From contig NZ_CAMFJS010000003.1 of assembly GCF_945956965.1 (NCBI RefSeq), positions 248,001 through 312,000 of the forward strand: 64,000 nucleotides of DNA, read 5' to 3'. How positions within the stretch are numbered: the stretch's first letter is position 1; every line of letters starts with the position of its first letter. Under the pieces are notes generated by a model. It searched no databases, was not told the DNA's origin, and saw nothing but the letters and a program-made list of their open reading frames with translations. The position numbers were made by a program, and so were the translations under genes. This document shows, one piece after another, positions 34,819-45,200 of this stretch. This DNA comes from an uncultured Roseateles sp. (GTDB taxonomy: Bacteria > Pseudomonadota > Gammaproteobacteria > Burkholderiales > Burkholderiaceae_C).

Positions 34819-35496
34819 ATGAACAGCCTGTCCAAACTCAGCCTGGCCCTGCTGGCCGCCTCCCTGAGCGCCTGCGGCACCCTCTACCCCGAGCCCCGCG
34901 TAGAGCTGCAGCAAATGCCAGTGGTCAATCTGCCCCCTTTGCCGGTGGCCGCACCCAGCAATGGCTCGATCTACCAAGCGGTGAGCTACCGGCCACTGTT
35001 TGAAGACCATCGCGCCCGCTTGGTGGGCGACACCTTGACGGTGCAGATCGTCGAGAAAATCAGCGCCAGCCAAAGCTCCACCAGCGCCATCGACAAGACC
35101 GGCAGCATCGCAGGTAATGTGACGGCCATCCCCTTGGTCAGCCCGGGCGCCTTTGCTCGAGCCTCAGCCGCCGGCACCTCGGCCACCAAGGCCGCCGGCA
35201 AGGGCAGCAATGAAAACACCAATGACTTCTCCGGCAGCATCACCGCCATCGTCACGGCTGTGCTGCCCAACGGGCACTTGATGATCTCGGGCGAGAAGCA
35301 GATCGGCGTGAACCATAACGTCGATGTGCTGCGGTTTTCCGGCCAGGTTGATCCGCGCGCCATCGTGCAGGGCAATACCGTGCCCTCGGCGTCTATCGCC
35401 AATGTGCGCATTGAGCAGCGCGGCCGTGGCGCCACATCCGACGCACATGGAATAGGCTGGTTGTCGCGCTTCTTTTTGAACCTTTCGCCGACTTAA
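34819..35496 (+). CDS. flgH: Flagellar L-ring lipoprotein FlgH
   Basis: A 225-residue outer-membrane ring subunit. The N-terminus is a lipoprotein signal with lipobox LSAC (Cys at about residue 18). The body has LVGDTLTVQIVEKISASQSS, NGHLMISGEKQIGVN and the C-terminal GIGWLSRFFLNLSPT. The ATG at 34819 starts MNSLSKLSLALLAASLSACG; a TTG four codons upstream is less likely. No strong ribosome site is visible, so coupling to flgG upstream is likely. Confidence 0.95.
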   Translation: MNSLSKLSLALLAASLSACGTLYPEPRVELQQMPVVNLPPLPVAAPSNGSIYQAVSYRPLFEDHRARLVGDTLTVQIVEKISASQSSTSAIDKTGSIAGNVTAIPLVSPGAFARASAAGTSATKAAGKGSNENTNDFSGSITAIVTAVLPNGHLMISGEKQIGVNHNVDVLRFSGQVDPRAIVQGNTVPSASIANVRIEQRGRGATSDAHGIGWLSRFFLNLSPT

Positions 35497-35541
35497 GTTT
35501 GCGCAGAATCGGTCGTAGGAGTCCCTCACTTCACGACCATC

Positions 35542-36660
35542 ATGCAAACCACCACATCACGACTTTTCGGGGTCTTGGCCCTGAGCCTCAGCCTGTTGGG
35601 CTGGAGCCCAGCCGCCAGCGCCGCCCGCATCAAGGAAGTGGCGGCCGTGCAAGGCGTGCGCAACAACTCCCTGACCGGCTACGGCTTGGTTGTGGGCCTT
35701 GACGGCACCGGCGACCAAACCACCCAAGCGCCCTATACCGGCCAGAGCTTGACCGCCATGCTGCAGCAGTTCGGCGTCATCCTGCCGCCGGGCGTGACCA
35801 TGCAGCCCAAGAACGTGGCCGCCGTGATGGTCACCGCCACCCTGCCCGCCTTCGCCCAGCCAGGCCAGCAGCTGGACATCAACGTCTCATCCGTCGGCAA
35901 CTCCAAGAGCTTGCGCGGCGGCACCCTGGTGACCACCCCGCTGCGCGGCGCCGATGGCCAGGTGTACGCCATGGCCCAAGGCAATCTGATCGTCGGCGGC
36001 GCAGGTGCTGCAGCCGGTGGCTCGAAAGTTCAGATCAATCACCTCTCGGCCGGTCGCATTCCGGCCGGTGCGACGGTGGAGCGCTCGGTCGCGACCCCGC
36101 TGCAAAACGGCGAGTACATCCAGCTCGACCTCAACGCGGCCGACTACAACACCGCCCGCGCCGTGGCCCGGGCCATCAACAAGGCCAAGGGGCCAGGTCT
36201 TGCCCAGGCGGTGGACGGCCGCGTGGTGCGAGTGCGCGCACCCAGCAATCCGGATGAGCGCGTCAATTTCCTTGCCGATTTAGAGGTCTTGCCGCTGGAG
36301 TTGACCGAGCCCGCCGCACGCATCGTCATCAACGCACGCACCGGCTCGGTGGTGATGAACCAGGCGGTGACGCTGGCGGCTTGCGCCGTGGCACACGGCA
36401 GCCTCTCGGTCACCATCAGTTCGACCCCGGTGGTCAGCCAGCCCAATGCGCTGTCTGGCGGGCAAACGGTGGTAAGCGAGAAGACCGATATCTCCATCAA
36501 ACAAGAGCCCGGCTCGCTGATTCAGCTGCCTGCCGGGGTCAAGCTGGCCGAAGTGGTGAAGGCGCTCAATTCCTTGGGCGCCACACCGCAGGATCTGCTG
36601 GCAATCCTGCAAGCGATGAAGAGCGCCGGCGCGCTGAACGCCGAGCTTGAGGTAATTTGA
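35542..36660 (+). CDS. flgI: Flagellar P-ring protein FlgI
   Basis: A 372-residue periplasmic ring subunit. Signal peptide with LFGVLALSLSLLGWSPAASA, then the FlgI start ARIKEVAAVQGVRNNSLTGY and GLVVGLDGTGDQTTQAPYTG. The C-terminal half has INARTGSVVMNQAVTLAACA and the final helix TPQDLLAILQAMKSAGALNA. It assembles with the help of FlgA. Its stop is one base from the flgJ start. Confidence 0.96.
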   Translation: MQTTTSRLFGVLALSLSLLGWSPAASAARIKEVAAVQGVRNNSLTGYGLVVGLDGTGDQTTQAPYTGQSLTAMLQQFGVILPPGVTMQPKNVAAVMVTATLPAFAQPGQQLDINVSSVGNSKSLRGGTLVTTPLRGADGQVYAMAQGNLIVGGAGAAAGGSKVQINHLSAGRIPAGATVERSVATPLQNGEYIQLDLNAADYNTARAVARAINKAKGPGLAQAVDGRVVRVRAPSNPDERVNFLADLEVLPLELTEPAARIVINARTGSVVMNQAVTLAACAVAHGSLSVTISSTPVVSQPNALSGGQTVVSEKTDISIKQEPGSLIQLPAGVKLAEVVKALNSLGATPQDLLAILQAMKSAGALNAELEVI

Positions 36661-36661
36661 C

Positions 36662-37531
36662 ATGGCTCTCTCGGCAAGCAATCTGGCCGGCAGCCTGGGC
36701 AGCAGCGCCGGCACCGACACCCGCAGCATCGAAGCTCTGCGCTCGGCCGCCGCGCGCGATCCCAAGAACAGCATCCGTGAAACGGCCAAGCAGTTCGAGT
36801 CGCTGTTCATGCAGGAAGTGATGAAAAGCATGCGCGCCTCCACCATGGCCACGGGCATGCTGGACAACCCCGGCACACAGATGGGCACCGAGATGCTGGA
36901 CACCCAATTCGCGGGCAAGCTGACCGGCCTGCCCGGAGGCCTCTCGGACGCGATTGCCCGGCAGTTGCAGCGCCAGATGGGTGTGAGCGACAAGGCCGAT
37001 GCGGCCAAGACCTTGCAGCCCTTGCCCGCCATGGCCAAGAAGGGCATTGCCCCTCATGTGCAGAGCTTTATCCAGCAGCACGACGGCGCGGCCAAAGCGG
37101 CCGAAGCCAGCACCGGCATCCCCGCCAGCTTCATGCTGGCCCAGGCCGCCCATGAGTCCGGCTGGGGCAAGCGCGAAATCAAGGGCGCTGACGGAAGCAA
37201 CTCCTTCAACGTCTTCGGCATCAAGGCCACACCGGGCTGGACCGGCAAGGTGGCCGAAGTTCAGACCACCGAATACATCGACGGCAAGGCCCAGAAAGTC
37301 ACGGCCAAATTCCGCGCCTACGGCAGCTATGACGAAGCCTTCAAGGACTACGCCAAGCTGATCGGCAGCAACGACCGCTACCGCAATGTGGTGGCCCAAG
37401 CCCAGGGCGGCAGCGCCGAGGGCTTTGCCCGCGGCTTGCAAAAGGCCGGCTACGCCACCGACCCCGAGTACGCCAGCAAGCTGGCCAAGGTCATCAACAC
37501 CACGGTGCGCGTGCAGCGCGCCCTGGCCTGA
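36662..37531 (+). CDS. flgJ: FlgJ: rod scaffold and peptidoglycan hydrolase
   Basis: A 289-residue bifunctional protein of the beta/gammaproteobacterial type. The N-terminal rod-cap domain has AKQFESLFMQEVMKSMRAST; the C-terminal glucosaminidase domain (about residues 135-285) opens the cell wall for the rod. Catalytic Glu165 is in AQAAHESGWGKREIKGADGS, with NVFGIKA and the FRAYGSYDEAFKDYAKLIGS motif. It starts two bases after the flgI stop, so coupling is likely. Confidence 0.95.
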   Translation: MALSASNLAGSLGSSAGTDTRSIEALRSAAARDPKNSIRETAKQFESLFMQEVMKSMRASTMATGMLDNPGTQMGTEMLDTQFAGKLTGLPGGLSDAIARQLQRQMGVSDKADAAKTLQPLPAMAKKGIAPHVQSFIQQHDGAAKAAEASTGIPASFMLAQAAHESGWGKREIKGADGSNSFNVFGIKATPGWTGKVAEVQTTEYIDGKAQKVTAKFRAYGSYDEAFKDYAKLIGSNDRYRNVVAQAQGGSAEGFARGLQKAGYATDPEYASKLAKVINTTVRVQRALA

Positions 37532-37553
37532 TCGATAACAAGGACACAGCCAT

Positions 37554-39545
37554 ATGGGCGCACTTCTGGGCATAGGCATACGCGCGATGTTCGCCAATCA
37601 GGCGGCCTTGCAGGCCGTCGGACAGAACATTGCCAACGCCAACACGCCCGGCTATTCACGCCAGTCGGTGGTGCTGACCACACCTGAGGGCCAGTTCACC
37701 GGCTCCGGCTATTTCGGCAAAGGTGTGTCGGTGCAGACGGTGGAGCGCTCGCACAACGAGTTCCTGACCAAGGAGGCCGCCAGCAGCAAAGCGACCGCCT
37801 TCATGGACCAAACCCGTGCCGCCTCTTTGAGCCAGCTGGAAAAGCTGTTTCCGCCAGGCGAGAGCGGCATCGGCTACGCCGCCGGCCAGTTCCTCAATGC
37901 CATGGTGGATGTGGCCAGCCGCCCGTCGGACCCCTCGTCGCGCCAGGTGGTGCTGGGTCGGGCCACTGAGCTGGCCTCGCGTTTTTCCGCCGCAGGCCAG
38001 CAATTGGTCGACTTGCAAGCCGGTGTGGTCAGTGACTTGAAGGCCAATGTGGCCGTGGTCAACCAGATCACCAAGCAGATTGCCGCCGCCAACGACCAGG
38101 TGGCGCGCGCCAATGGCAACGGCCATGCGCCCAACGACCTGCTGGATCAACGCGACCAGCTGATCTCGCAGCTCAGCCAGTACATTCAAGTCACCACCTT
38201 GCCCGCCACCGACGGCACCGTCGGCGTTTTTATGGGCGGCGGTCAGCGCTTGGTGCTGGGCGCCAATTCGCAAGAGCTCAAGATCACGCCTGACCCCTAC
38301 GACAGCAAACGGGCCCAGGTCAGCATCGACGAATCCAGCGGACCACGCGCGCTTGACGCCAGCGTGCTGACGGGCGGCTCCATCTCCGCCCTGGTTCAAT
38401 ACCAGGACACCGATCTGCAGGACGCCCGCAATCTGCTGGGCCAGATGGCCGCGGCCTTGGCCACGCGGGTCAACGACCAACAAGCCTTGGGTTTGGATCT
38501 CTCCAGCACGCCAAGCAAGGGCGGCCCCATCTTCGGCATTGGCATCCCACGCACCCTGCCTGCGGCCACCAATGCCCGTAATGCGGACGGCAGCTTCGCC
38601 GCCAGCGTCAAGCTCAGCATCACGGACGCCAGCCAGTTGCAAGCCAGCTCCTACAAGCTGAGCGTGGACCCCACGGGCTCAGGCGCCCTGCAACTCGTGC
38701 GCTTGAGCGATGGCCTGACGCGCACCGTCGCAGACGGCGACACGGTGGACGGCTTCAAGATCGAGCTGGCCGATGCCGCCCCCAGTGCAGGCGACTCCTT
38801 TTTGCTCGAACCGGTGGCCCAAGCCGCGGTGGACATGAAGCGTGTGCTGGACCGAACCACCGGCATTGCCGCCGCCTCACCGCTGACCGCCAGCGCCAGC
38901 GTCAACAACAAGGGCACGGCCACGGTGGACTCGATGTACGCCGTCAACAGCAAGGTCGACCCAAGCAAGGCGCCCATGTCCATCGCCTTCGGCACACCCG
39001 CCGCCGGCAGCAGTCAGGTGCCTTACACCCTGACCCTGAGCGATGGCAGCGTCTACACCGGCAACTGGTCATCGGGCCAGCCCATCGGCAACCAGCCAGG
39101 GGCCACGCCGCCCATCGACCTGGGCTTTGAACTCAGGCTCAATGGTGTGCCCAAAGCTGGCGACACCATCACGCTGGACGCCACCAAGTTCACCACCGCC
39201 AACAATGGCAATGCCAAGGCCTTCCTGAACATCCAGACGGAGACTTTTGTCGGCCGCCGCACCTTGCCCGATGGCAGCATCGCCTTGGGCAGCACCATCA
39301 ACGACGCCTACTCCACCGCCATGAGCGAGATCGGCTCACGGGTGCAGGGCAGCAATTACTTGGCCACCGTGTCGACCTCGGTGGCAGCCAATGCCGAGGC
39401 CACCCGCGCCGGTCAGGCCGGCGTCAATCTCGATGAGGAAGCCTCGCGCCTGATGCAATTTCAGCAAGGCTACCAAGCCGCGGCCAAGGTCTTGCAGGCC
39501 GCGCAAACCATTTTTGATGAGCTGCTCAAGCTGGCCGCGCGTTGA
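37554..39545 (+). CDS. flgK: Flagellar hook-associated protein 1 FlgK
   Basis: A 663-residue hook-filament junction protein. The N-terminus has LLGIGIRAMFANQAALQAVG and QNIANANTPGYSRQSVVL, the C-terminus VNLDEEASRLMQFQQGYQAA, AKVLQAAQTIFDELLKLAAR. It is longer than the ~550-residue Salmonella form because of an enlarged variable middle (about residues 340-560), Ser/Thr/Gly-rich. It needs the FlgN chaperone. A perfect hairpin follows its stop directly. Confidence 0.95.
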   Translation: MGALLGIGIRAMFANQAALQAVGQNIANANTPGYSRQSVVLTTPEGQFTGSGYFGKGVSVQTVERSHNEFLTKEAASSKATAFMDQTRAASLSQLEKLFPPGESGIGYAAGQFLNAMVDVASRPSDPSSRQVVLGRATELASRFSAAGQQLVDLQAGVVSDLKANVAVVNQITKQIAAANDQVARANGNGHAPNDLLDQRDQLISQLSQYIQVTTLPATDGTVGVFMGGGQRLVLGANSQELKITPDPYDSKRAQVSIDESSGPRALDASVLTGGSISALVQYQDTDLQDARNLLGQMAAALATRVNDQQALGLDLSSTPSKGGPIFGIGIPRTLPAATNARNADGSFAASVKLSITDASQLQASSYKLSVDPTGSGALQLVRLSDGLTRTVADGDTVDGFKIELADAAPSAGDSFLLEPVAQAAVDMKRVLDRTTGIAAASPLTASASVNNKGTATVDSMYAVNSKVDPSKAPMSIAFGTPAAGSSQVPYTLTLSDGSVYTGNWSSGQPIGNQPGATPPIDLGFELRLNGVPKAGDTITLDATKFTTANNGNAKAFLNIQTETFVGRRTLPDGSIALGSTINDAYSTAMSEIGSRVQGSNYLATVSTSVAANAEATRAGQAGVNLDEEASRLMQFQQGYQAAAKVLQAAQTIFDELLKLAAR

Positions 39546-39569
39546 TGGCGATGAATAGCTTCATCGCCA
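39546..39569 (+). other. Perfect hairpin between flgK and flgL
   Basis: TGGCGATGAA (39546-39555), loop TAGC, TTCATCGCCA (39560-39569), beginning with the base right after the flgK stop codon. No T tract follows, so an mRNA processing or stability role is more likely than termination. Confidence 0.7.
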
Positions 39570-39638
39570 CCGCCACCCCCCACGCCGCGCCGTCTCGCTC
39601 GGGCCGTCCGTCACGCCATTCCTAAGGAGCCATGAACC

Positions 39639-40868
39639 ATGCGCCTCGCCACCTCCAATATGTTCGACGCCAGCATTGCCAATTTGCAGCGTCGCCAGCA
39701 AAAGCTCCAGGAAACTCAAGGTCAGCTCACCTCCGGTAAGCGCATCGCCCAGGCCAGCGATGACCCGACCGGTGCCGCCCGAGCCGAGCGCGCCTTGGTC
39801 AGCATCGGCCGTGTCGATGCCAATCAGCGCGCCCTAGAAGCCAGCCGCAACAGCATGATCCTGAGTGAATCGGCCCTGGGCGATGCAGGTGAGCTGATGC
39901 AGCAAATGCGTGAGGCCATGATGGCCGCGGGCAATGCCAGTTACAGCGACTCTGAACGCGCGGGCTTGGCCAACAAGATCGCCGGCCTGCGCGACCAGCT
40001 GCTCACCATTGCCAACCGCAGCGACGGTGCCGGCGGCTTTTTGTTCGGCGGACAAGGCTCGGGCACCCCGCCATTTCTGGATCAAAACGGCGGCGTCACT
40101 TTCACCGGCGTTGGCGGCAGCATTCAGACCGGCAATATGGACAACTTCGCCCTCACCATCGATGGTGATCAGGCGTGGCAGCAAGCCCGTTCGGGCAACG
40201 GCAATTTCGTCACCGGTCCGAATGGCAATACCACCGCCCCAACGCAAGCGCCCAAGGGCTGGATCGACAGCGGTCGGGTGATCGACCCCAGCAAGCTGAC
40301 CGGCAATAACTACAACATCGTCATCAGCGGCACCGCCCCGGCGCAGACCATCGCCGTCACCAATACCGACACCGGCGCCGCCGTGGCGCTGGACGGCAAC
40401 CCCACCGGCGCCTTCACGCCGGGCAAAGGCATCAGCTTCGACGGCATGGCCATGACCATCTCGGGCAAGCCGGTGGATGGCGATCAGTTCAGCATCAAGC
40501 CTTCCAGCAATGATCTACGCGTCTTCGACGTGCTGGACAAAGCGGTGGCGGAATTGCGCACGCCCTTGCGCGGGCAGGCGGAGATCTCACAGTCCAACTC
40601 CAGCCGCATCCGCGACCTCGACGCGGTGATGAGCAATCTGCAAAATGTGCGCAGCCAGGTGGGCGAGCGCATGAACAATCTGGACGGCACAGAAACCCGC
40701 ATGGCCGCCCTCAAGCAGTACAACAAGTCCGAGCAATCGGCGGCGGAAGACCTGGACATGACCCAAGGCATCTCCGACTTCCAGAATCAGCAAACCGGCT
40801 ACGACACCGCACTCAAAACCTATGCGATGGTGCAGCGCATGACCCTCTTCCAGTACATCAACGTCTAA
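39639..40868 (+). CDS. flgL: Flagellar hook-associated protein 3 FlgL
   Basis: A 409-residue junction protein with flagellin-like ends: N-terminus MRLATSNMFDASIANLQRRQ with QLTSGKRIAQASDDPTGAAR, C-terminus GISDFQNQQTGYDTALKTYA, MVQRMTLFQYINV. Slightly longer than the usual 310-400, through a middle insert. AAGGAGCC lies upstream of the ATG. It is the last of the flg structural genes. Confidence 0.95.
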   Translation: MRLATSNMFDASIANLQRRQQKLQETQGQLTSGKRIAQASDDPTGAARAERALVSIGRVDANQRALEASRNSMILSESALGDAGELMQQMREAMMAAGNASYSDSERAGLANKIAGLRDQLLTIANRSDGAGGFLFGGQGSGTPPFLDQNGGVTFTGVGGSIQTGNMDNFALTIDGDQAWQQARSGNGNFVTGPNGNTTAPTQAPKGWIDSGRVIDPSKLTGNNYNIVISGTAPAQTIAVTNTDTGAAVALDGNPTGAFTPGKGISFDGMAMTISGKPVDGDQFSIKPSSNDLRVFDVLDKAVAELRTPLRGQAEISQSNSSRIRDLDAVMSNLQNVRSQVGERMNNLDGTETRMAALKQYNKSEQSAAEDLDMTQGISDFQNQQTGYDTALKTYAMVQRMTLFQYINV

Positions 40869-40994
40869 ACCCGAGGGCCGCAGGGCAAACGCTGCCAGGC
40901 GGCTGCTCATCGGCGTGGCAGGCGACACGCCGCACGCGCCGACGCCGGATTCGACCCAGGTCATAGCCACTTTTTCTCTTCGAGCACATGACTC

Positions 40995-42173
40995 ATGAAT
41001 TACTCACATTTGGGTGCAGTCGCACTCGCATACGCCCCTCTGATCGACGCCCAGCGCATGGTCACCGGCACCCGCCTGACCCTTGTACCGCTGCGCCCTG
41101 ATGCCAAGCTCGATGGCGCCGAAGTGCTGGCCTGTTTGAACGAGGTCTGGCCTGCCGGCGGCGGCCAGGTCATCTTGCATGTGCTGAGCGAAAGCCTGCT
41201 GCTCGAATTGCTGGGCACCGAACTGCCGAGCCATGTGCAGCTGGAAGTGCCCGCCTTCATGTGCAGCGACGCTGCGGTGGCCGAGCAATTGCAGGCCCTG
41301 AAAAAGAAGGGCAATGTCTTGCTACTCAAAGGCGTGCCATCGCAAGGCCTCGCGCCCGAATTGAGTGCTTGCTTCAAGCACGTGGTGCTGGGCCTGGACG
41401 ATGAGGCCCGTGGCAGCGCCGAGCTGAAGCTGCCGCGCCTGATCAGCGGCCTGCGCAACGCCGCCGACATTGATGCCGCCTTCAAGCGCGGCGCGCAAGG
41501 CGTGATGGGCTGGCCCATGCAAGGTGCGTTTGAGCCCGCGCCCGGCGCGCCACGCAGCGATATTCAGGCCGACCTCCAAGTCATCGTCGAGCTGATGTCG
41601 CGGGTGGACCAGAACGAAGACATAGAGCGCCTGGAGCAGACCCTCAAGCGCGATCCCAGCCTGGCCTTCAAGCTGCTGCGCTATCTGAACTCGGCCGCCT
41701 TCGGCCTGCCGGTTGAGGTGTCCTCCTTCCGCCACGCCATCATGCTGCTGGGCTACCCGCGCCTCAAGCGCTGGCTGGCCCTGCTGCTGACGACCGCCAG
41801 CAAAGACCACAGCATGCGCCCCATCATGTACGGCGCCCTTCGTCGCGGCCTCTTGATGGAAGAGCTGGCCAAGAGCATGAGCGACAGCGAGCTGCGCGAT
41901 GAAATGTTCATCTGCGGCCTGTTCTCCCTGCTCGACCATATGCTCAAGCAACCCTTCGATAAGCTGCTGCAGTCGATCCCGATGCCGGAGCGCGTGCGCC
42001 AAGCCCTGGTGGATGGCAGCGGCCCCTACCAGCCCTATCTGGCGCTGGTGCAAGCGATCGAGAACGAATCCATCTTCGACATTCGCAGCGCGGCCGAGGG
42101 CCTGATGCTGGGTCTGGATGAAGTCAACCAATGCGTCTTGCGCGCCCTGGCCAAGGCCGCCCAGTTGGAGTGA
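40995..42173 (+). CDS. EAL-like/HDOD signalling protein (YuxH type)
   Basis: A 392-residue protein. The N-terminal ~190 residues look like an EAL-related barrel without an EAL triad (no ExL start, no metal-binding Glu/Asp pattern recognised), so phosphodiesterase activity is unlikely. The C-terminal half is an HDOD domain: LEQTLKRDPSLAFKLLRYLN, SAAFGLPVEVSSFRHAIMLL, GYPRLKRWL. Such proteins act in c-di-GMP-linked or other signal relays without hydrolase chemistry. It lies 126 bp after flgL and just before a PAS kinase, so motility signalling is the likely setting. Confidence 0.83.
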   Translation: MNYSHLGAVALAYAPLIDAQRMVTGTRLTLVPLRPDAKLDGAEVLACLNEVWPAGGGQVILHVLSESLLLELLGTELPSHVQLEVPAFMCSDAAVAEQLQALKKKGNVLLLKGVPSQGLAPELSACFKHVVLGLDDEARGSAELKLPRLISGLRNAADIDAAFKRGAQGVMGWPMQGAFEPAPGAPRSDIQADLQVIVELMSRVDQNEDIERLEQTLKRDPSLAFKLLRYLNSAAFGLPVEVSSFRHAIMLLGYPRLKRWLALLLTTASKDHSMRPIMYGALRRGLLMEELAKSMSDSELRDEMFICGLFSLLDHMLKQPFDKLLQSIPMPERVRQALVDGSGPYQPYLALVQAIENESIFDIRSAAEGLMLGLDEVNQCVLRALAKAAQLE

Positions 42174-42235
42174 GCGGCCGACTCCTGCAGCCGCGCGCTC
42201 CGGGAGTCGGGGCGGGGGCCGTAAACTCCGCGGCA

Positions 42236-45200
42236 ATGCCAGCCTCTTCCGCCACGCCTTCGCCGCTGACCCAGCTCTCGCTGTTGCCCCAGGACTTAGC
42301 TGCCCTGCAGGGCTTGCTCGGCTTGGTCAGCGACCCCGTGCTCTTGCTGGGCGAGGCACTTGATGTGCTGGAAGCCAACCCCGCCGCCCAACAGCTGCTG
42401 GGTCAAGGCCCGGGCCAACAGGCCAAGCCCCTGCACAGCTTGCATACCAGCCATGGTGGCCGCTTGGGCGACTGGCTGCGCCTGGCCAGCCGCGCCATGC
42501 AAGACGGCCGGCGCGGCCCGCCAACGCCGGGACTCAAGCTGGAGCAGGGTCAACGCGCCTCGCTCACCCTGGTGCCGCTGCAGGCGCAGGAAGACCATGC
42601 CGCACGCTGGCTGCTGCATGTACGGGCCGAAGAGAAAAACAAACCCGGTCTGGGCAAGCGCCCGGGCCAGCTGAGCGGCGACACGCCCGTCGGCGCCGCC
42701 CCAGCAGATAAGAGCGCGGAGGGATCGCCCGAAGCCATCCACACCTCGGCCCCCGACACGCTCACCGAGCCACTCGCTCATCAAACCGCCGCCCCGCTGC
42801 AAGGCCGCGAGCAAGTGCTGCGCGAGCAAGCCGAACGCACCCAGGCCGAGCTGGCCCAATGGTTGGCGCTCAGCCCCCTGCCCATGGTCTTGTTCGACGC
42901 CACCGGGCTGCTGCTCAAGAGCAACCGCGCCTTCGCCGAGCTATGCCTGCAAGTCCCGGTGACCTTGCAACAGGCCGAACCGGCCATGCAGCACTTGCTG
43001 GGCTGGGAGAACAAGCAGGCCAGCCAAGTGCTGAGCCAGGCCAGCGAACGCGTGCAGACGCAGGCCAGCCTGATTGACCCGGCGGGCCGCACCCGCTGGT
43101 TCGCCGGGCGAATCCAACCGCTGGACAGCGCCGCTGCCAGCAGCAGCCTGCCGCGCCGCTATATGGCGGTATTGGAAGACCGCAGCGCCGATCAAGAACG
43201 CGATCTGGCCTATCAACAAATGGACGCGTTGATGGACACCGCCAGCGTGGGCCTAGCCACCTTTGCGCAAGACGCCGGCTGGTTGCGCCCGCGCAGTTCC
43301 ACCCGCAGCGCCAAGCACCAGGGCGAAGCCCGGCGCAACACCTTGACCGGCCTGCAGGGTGTGGGCCGCGACATCGTCGAGCCCGGCTCGCTGGCCGAGT
43401 TCGAACGCCTGCAACGTGCGCTCAAAAAAGGCGACCGTATCGAAGTGCGTTACGCCGTGCGCCACCCCGAATTGGGCCGGCGCTGGCTTTTGACCCGGGT
43501 AGAGCCGGGCCAGCTCAGCTCCGGCCAACGCACCACCTCGGTCGTGACCCTGGACGTCACCGCCCAGGCTCAGGCTGAGAATCGCAGCGAACAGCTGCTG
43601 CATGAGCTGCGCACCATCATGGATGGCGCCGGCCTGGGCCTGGCCTATTTCCGCGGCGACAAGCTGCAGCGCTGCAATCACGGCTTCGAGCATATGCTGG
43701 GCCTGCAAGAACCCATGCCCATTGGCACGCCAGTGGCGCAGATGTTCAGCGCCCTGCCCGAGTTGTCGGCCCAGCTGCAAGAGGCGCTCGCCCAAAGCAG
43801 CGATGGTCAAGACTTTGAGGCCGAGTTTTTACAAGTCGGCAGCGAGTCCTCGCAGCCACGCTGGTTGTCCCTGACCCTGCGCCGGGTCGCGCCAGACGCC
43901 GAGGACGGCGACGCGGCTCAACGCCCAGGCAGCAAGAGCAGCGAGACCATTGCCGTCATCAGCGACATCAGCCGCTTGAAAGCCCAGCAGGCTGAACTCG
44001 AGGCCTTGGTGCAAGACCGCGAGATGATGTTCAGCCTCTCGGACGTGGGCATCGCCATTCAGCGCAATGGCCGCATCACCCGCGCCAACGACGCCCTGGC
44101 GGCTTTGACCGGCTACCGCATCCACGAACTCAGCGGCCTGGCCCACCGGGAGCTGTTCGAGGATCCGCAGGAGGTCGAGCATTACAGCGAAGTGGTGCAG
44201 GAAGACCTGCACAAGCACGGCCTGTGGCGGGGTGAGCGGCGCGTGCGCCGGCGCGACGGCAGCACCTTGTGGATGCAGATCAGCAAACGCGTGATGCGCC
44301 CCGGCGCGCCCGACGAAGGCCTGATCGTCACCTTTGTGAACGTGGACGACCGCTGGCGCGCCCAGCAATCGCTGATGTTGCAGACCGAGCGTGAGCGCGC
44401 CGTGCTGGACTCGGTGCTGGTGGGTATCGTCACCGTGGGGCGCGGCGGCATCGAATGGATGAACCGCTCGGCCCGGCGCATGTTCGGCGGCGACCTGAGC
44501 GAATTTGCGGGCCAGAGCATGAGCATGGTGGCCACGCCAGATGCCAAACACCCCTTCCGCCACACCCATTACCTGGATGAGTTGACCGAAGGCGAAACCG
44601 AGGCCTTTGAATGCCGCTTGAAGGCGCTGGACGGGCGCGAATTCTGGGTCGTGGGCAATGCCGTGGTGACGGGCTCGCGCAATAGCGGCCGCCAGCTCAC
44701 CTACGCCCTGCTGGACATCGACCGGCGCCGCCAAGCTGAAGCGCAGTCGCAGCAAGCGCAGGCCTCGCTGAGCCGCATCATCGAAGCCGCGCCGCTGGCC
44801 ATCAGCTTGCACGACGCCAAAACCCTGGCCGTGGCGCAGATCAATCATGCCGCCGCCACCCTGGCCGGGCGCAGCGAGCAGGACTTGCTGGGCGCCAGCC
44901 CCGAAGACCTCTTTGGCCGCGAACAAGGCGAGATCATTCGCCACGACATGCTGGAGGCACTGTCCGCCGGCGCCGTGACCCAGCGCGAGTACCGCCTGGG
45001 CGAAGGCGAGAACATGCGGGTCTGGGACGCGCGCTTCTTGCATCTGGCCGGCACCACCGACGGCTCCGAGGCCAATGAAGACGGCTCGCCCGAGCAATTG
45101 CTGCTGGTGGCCAGCGATGTGACCGAGCACCGCGCGGCCGAAGAGGCGCGCCTGCACGCGGCCATCTCCCAACGCGAATTGCTGGTGCGCGAGGTGCATC

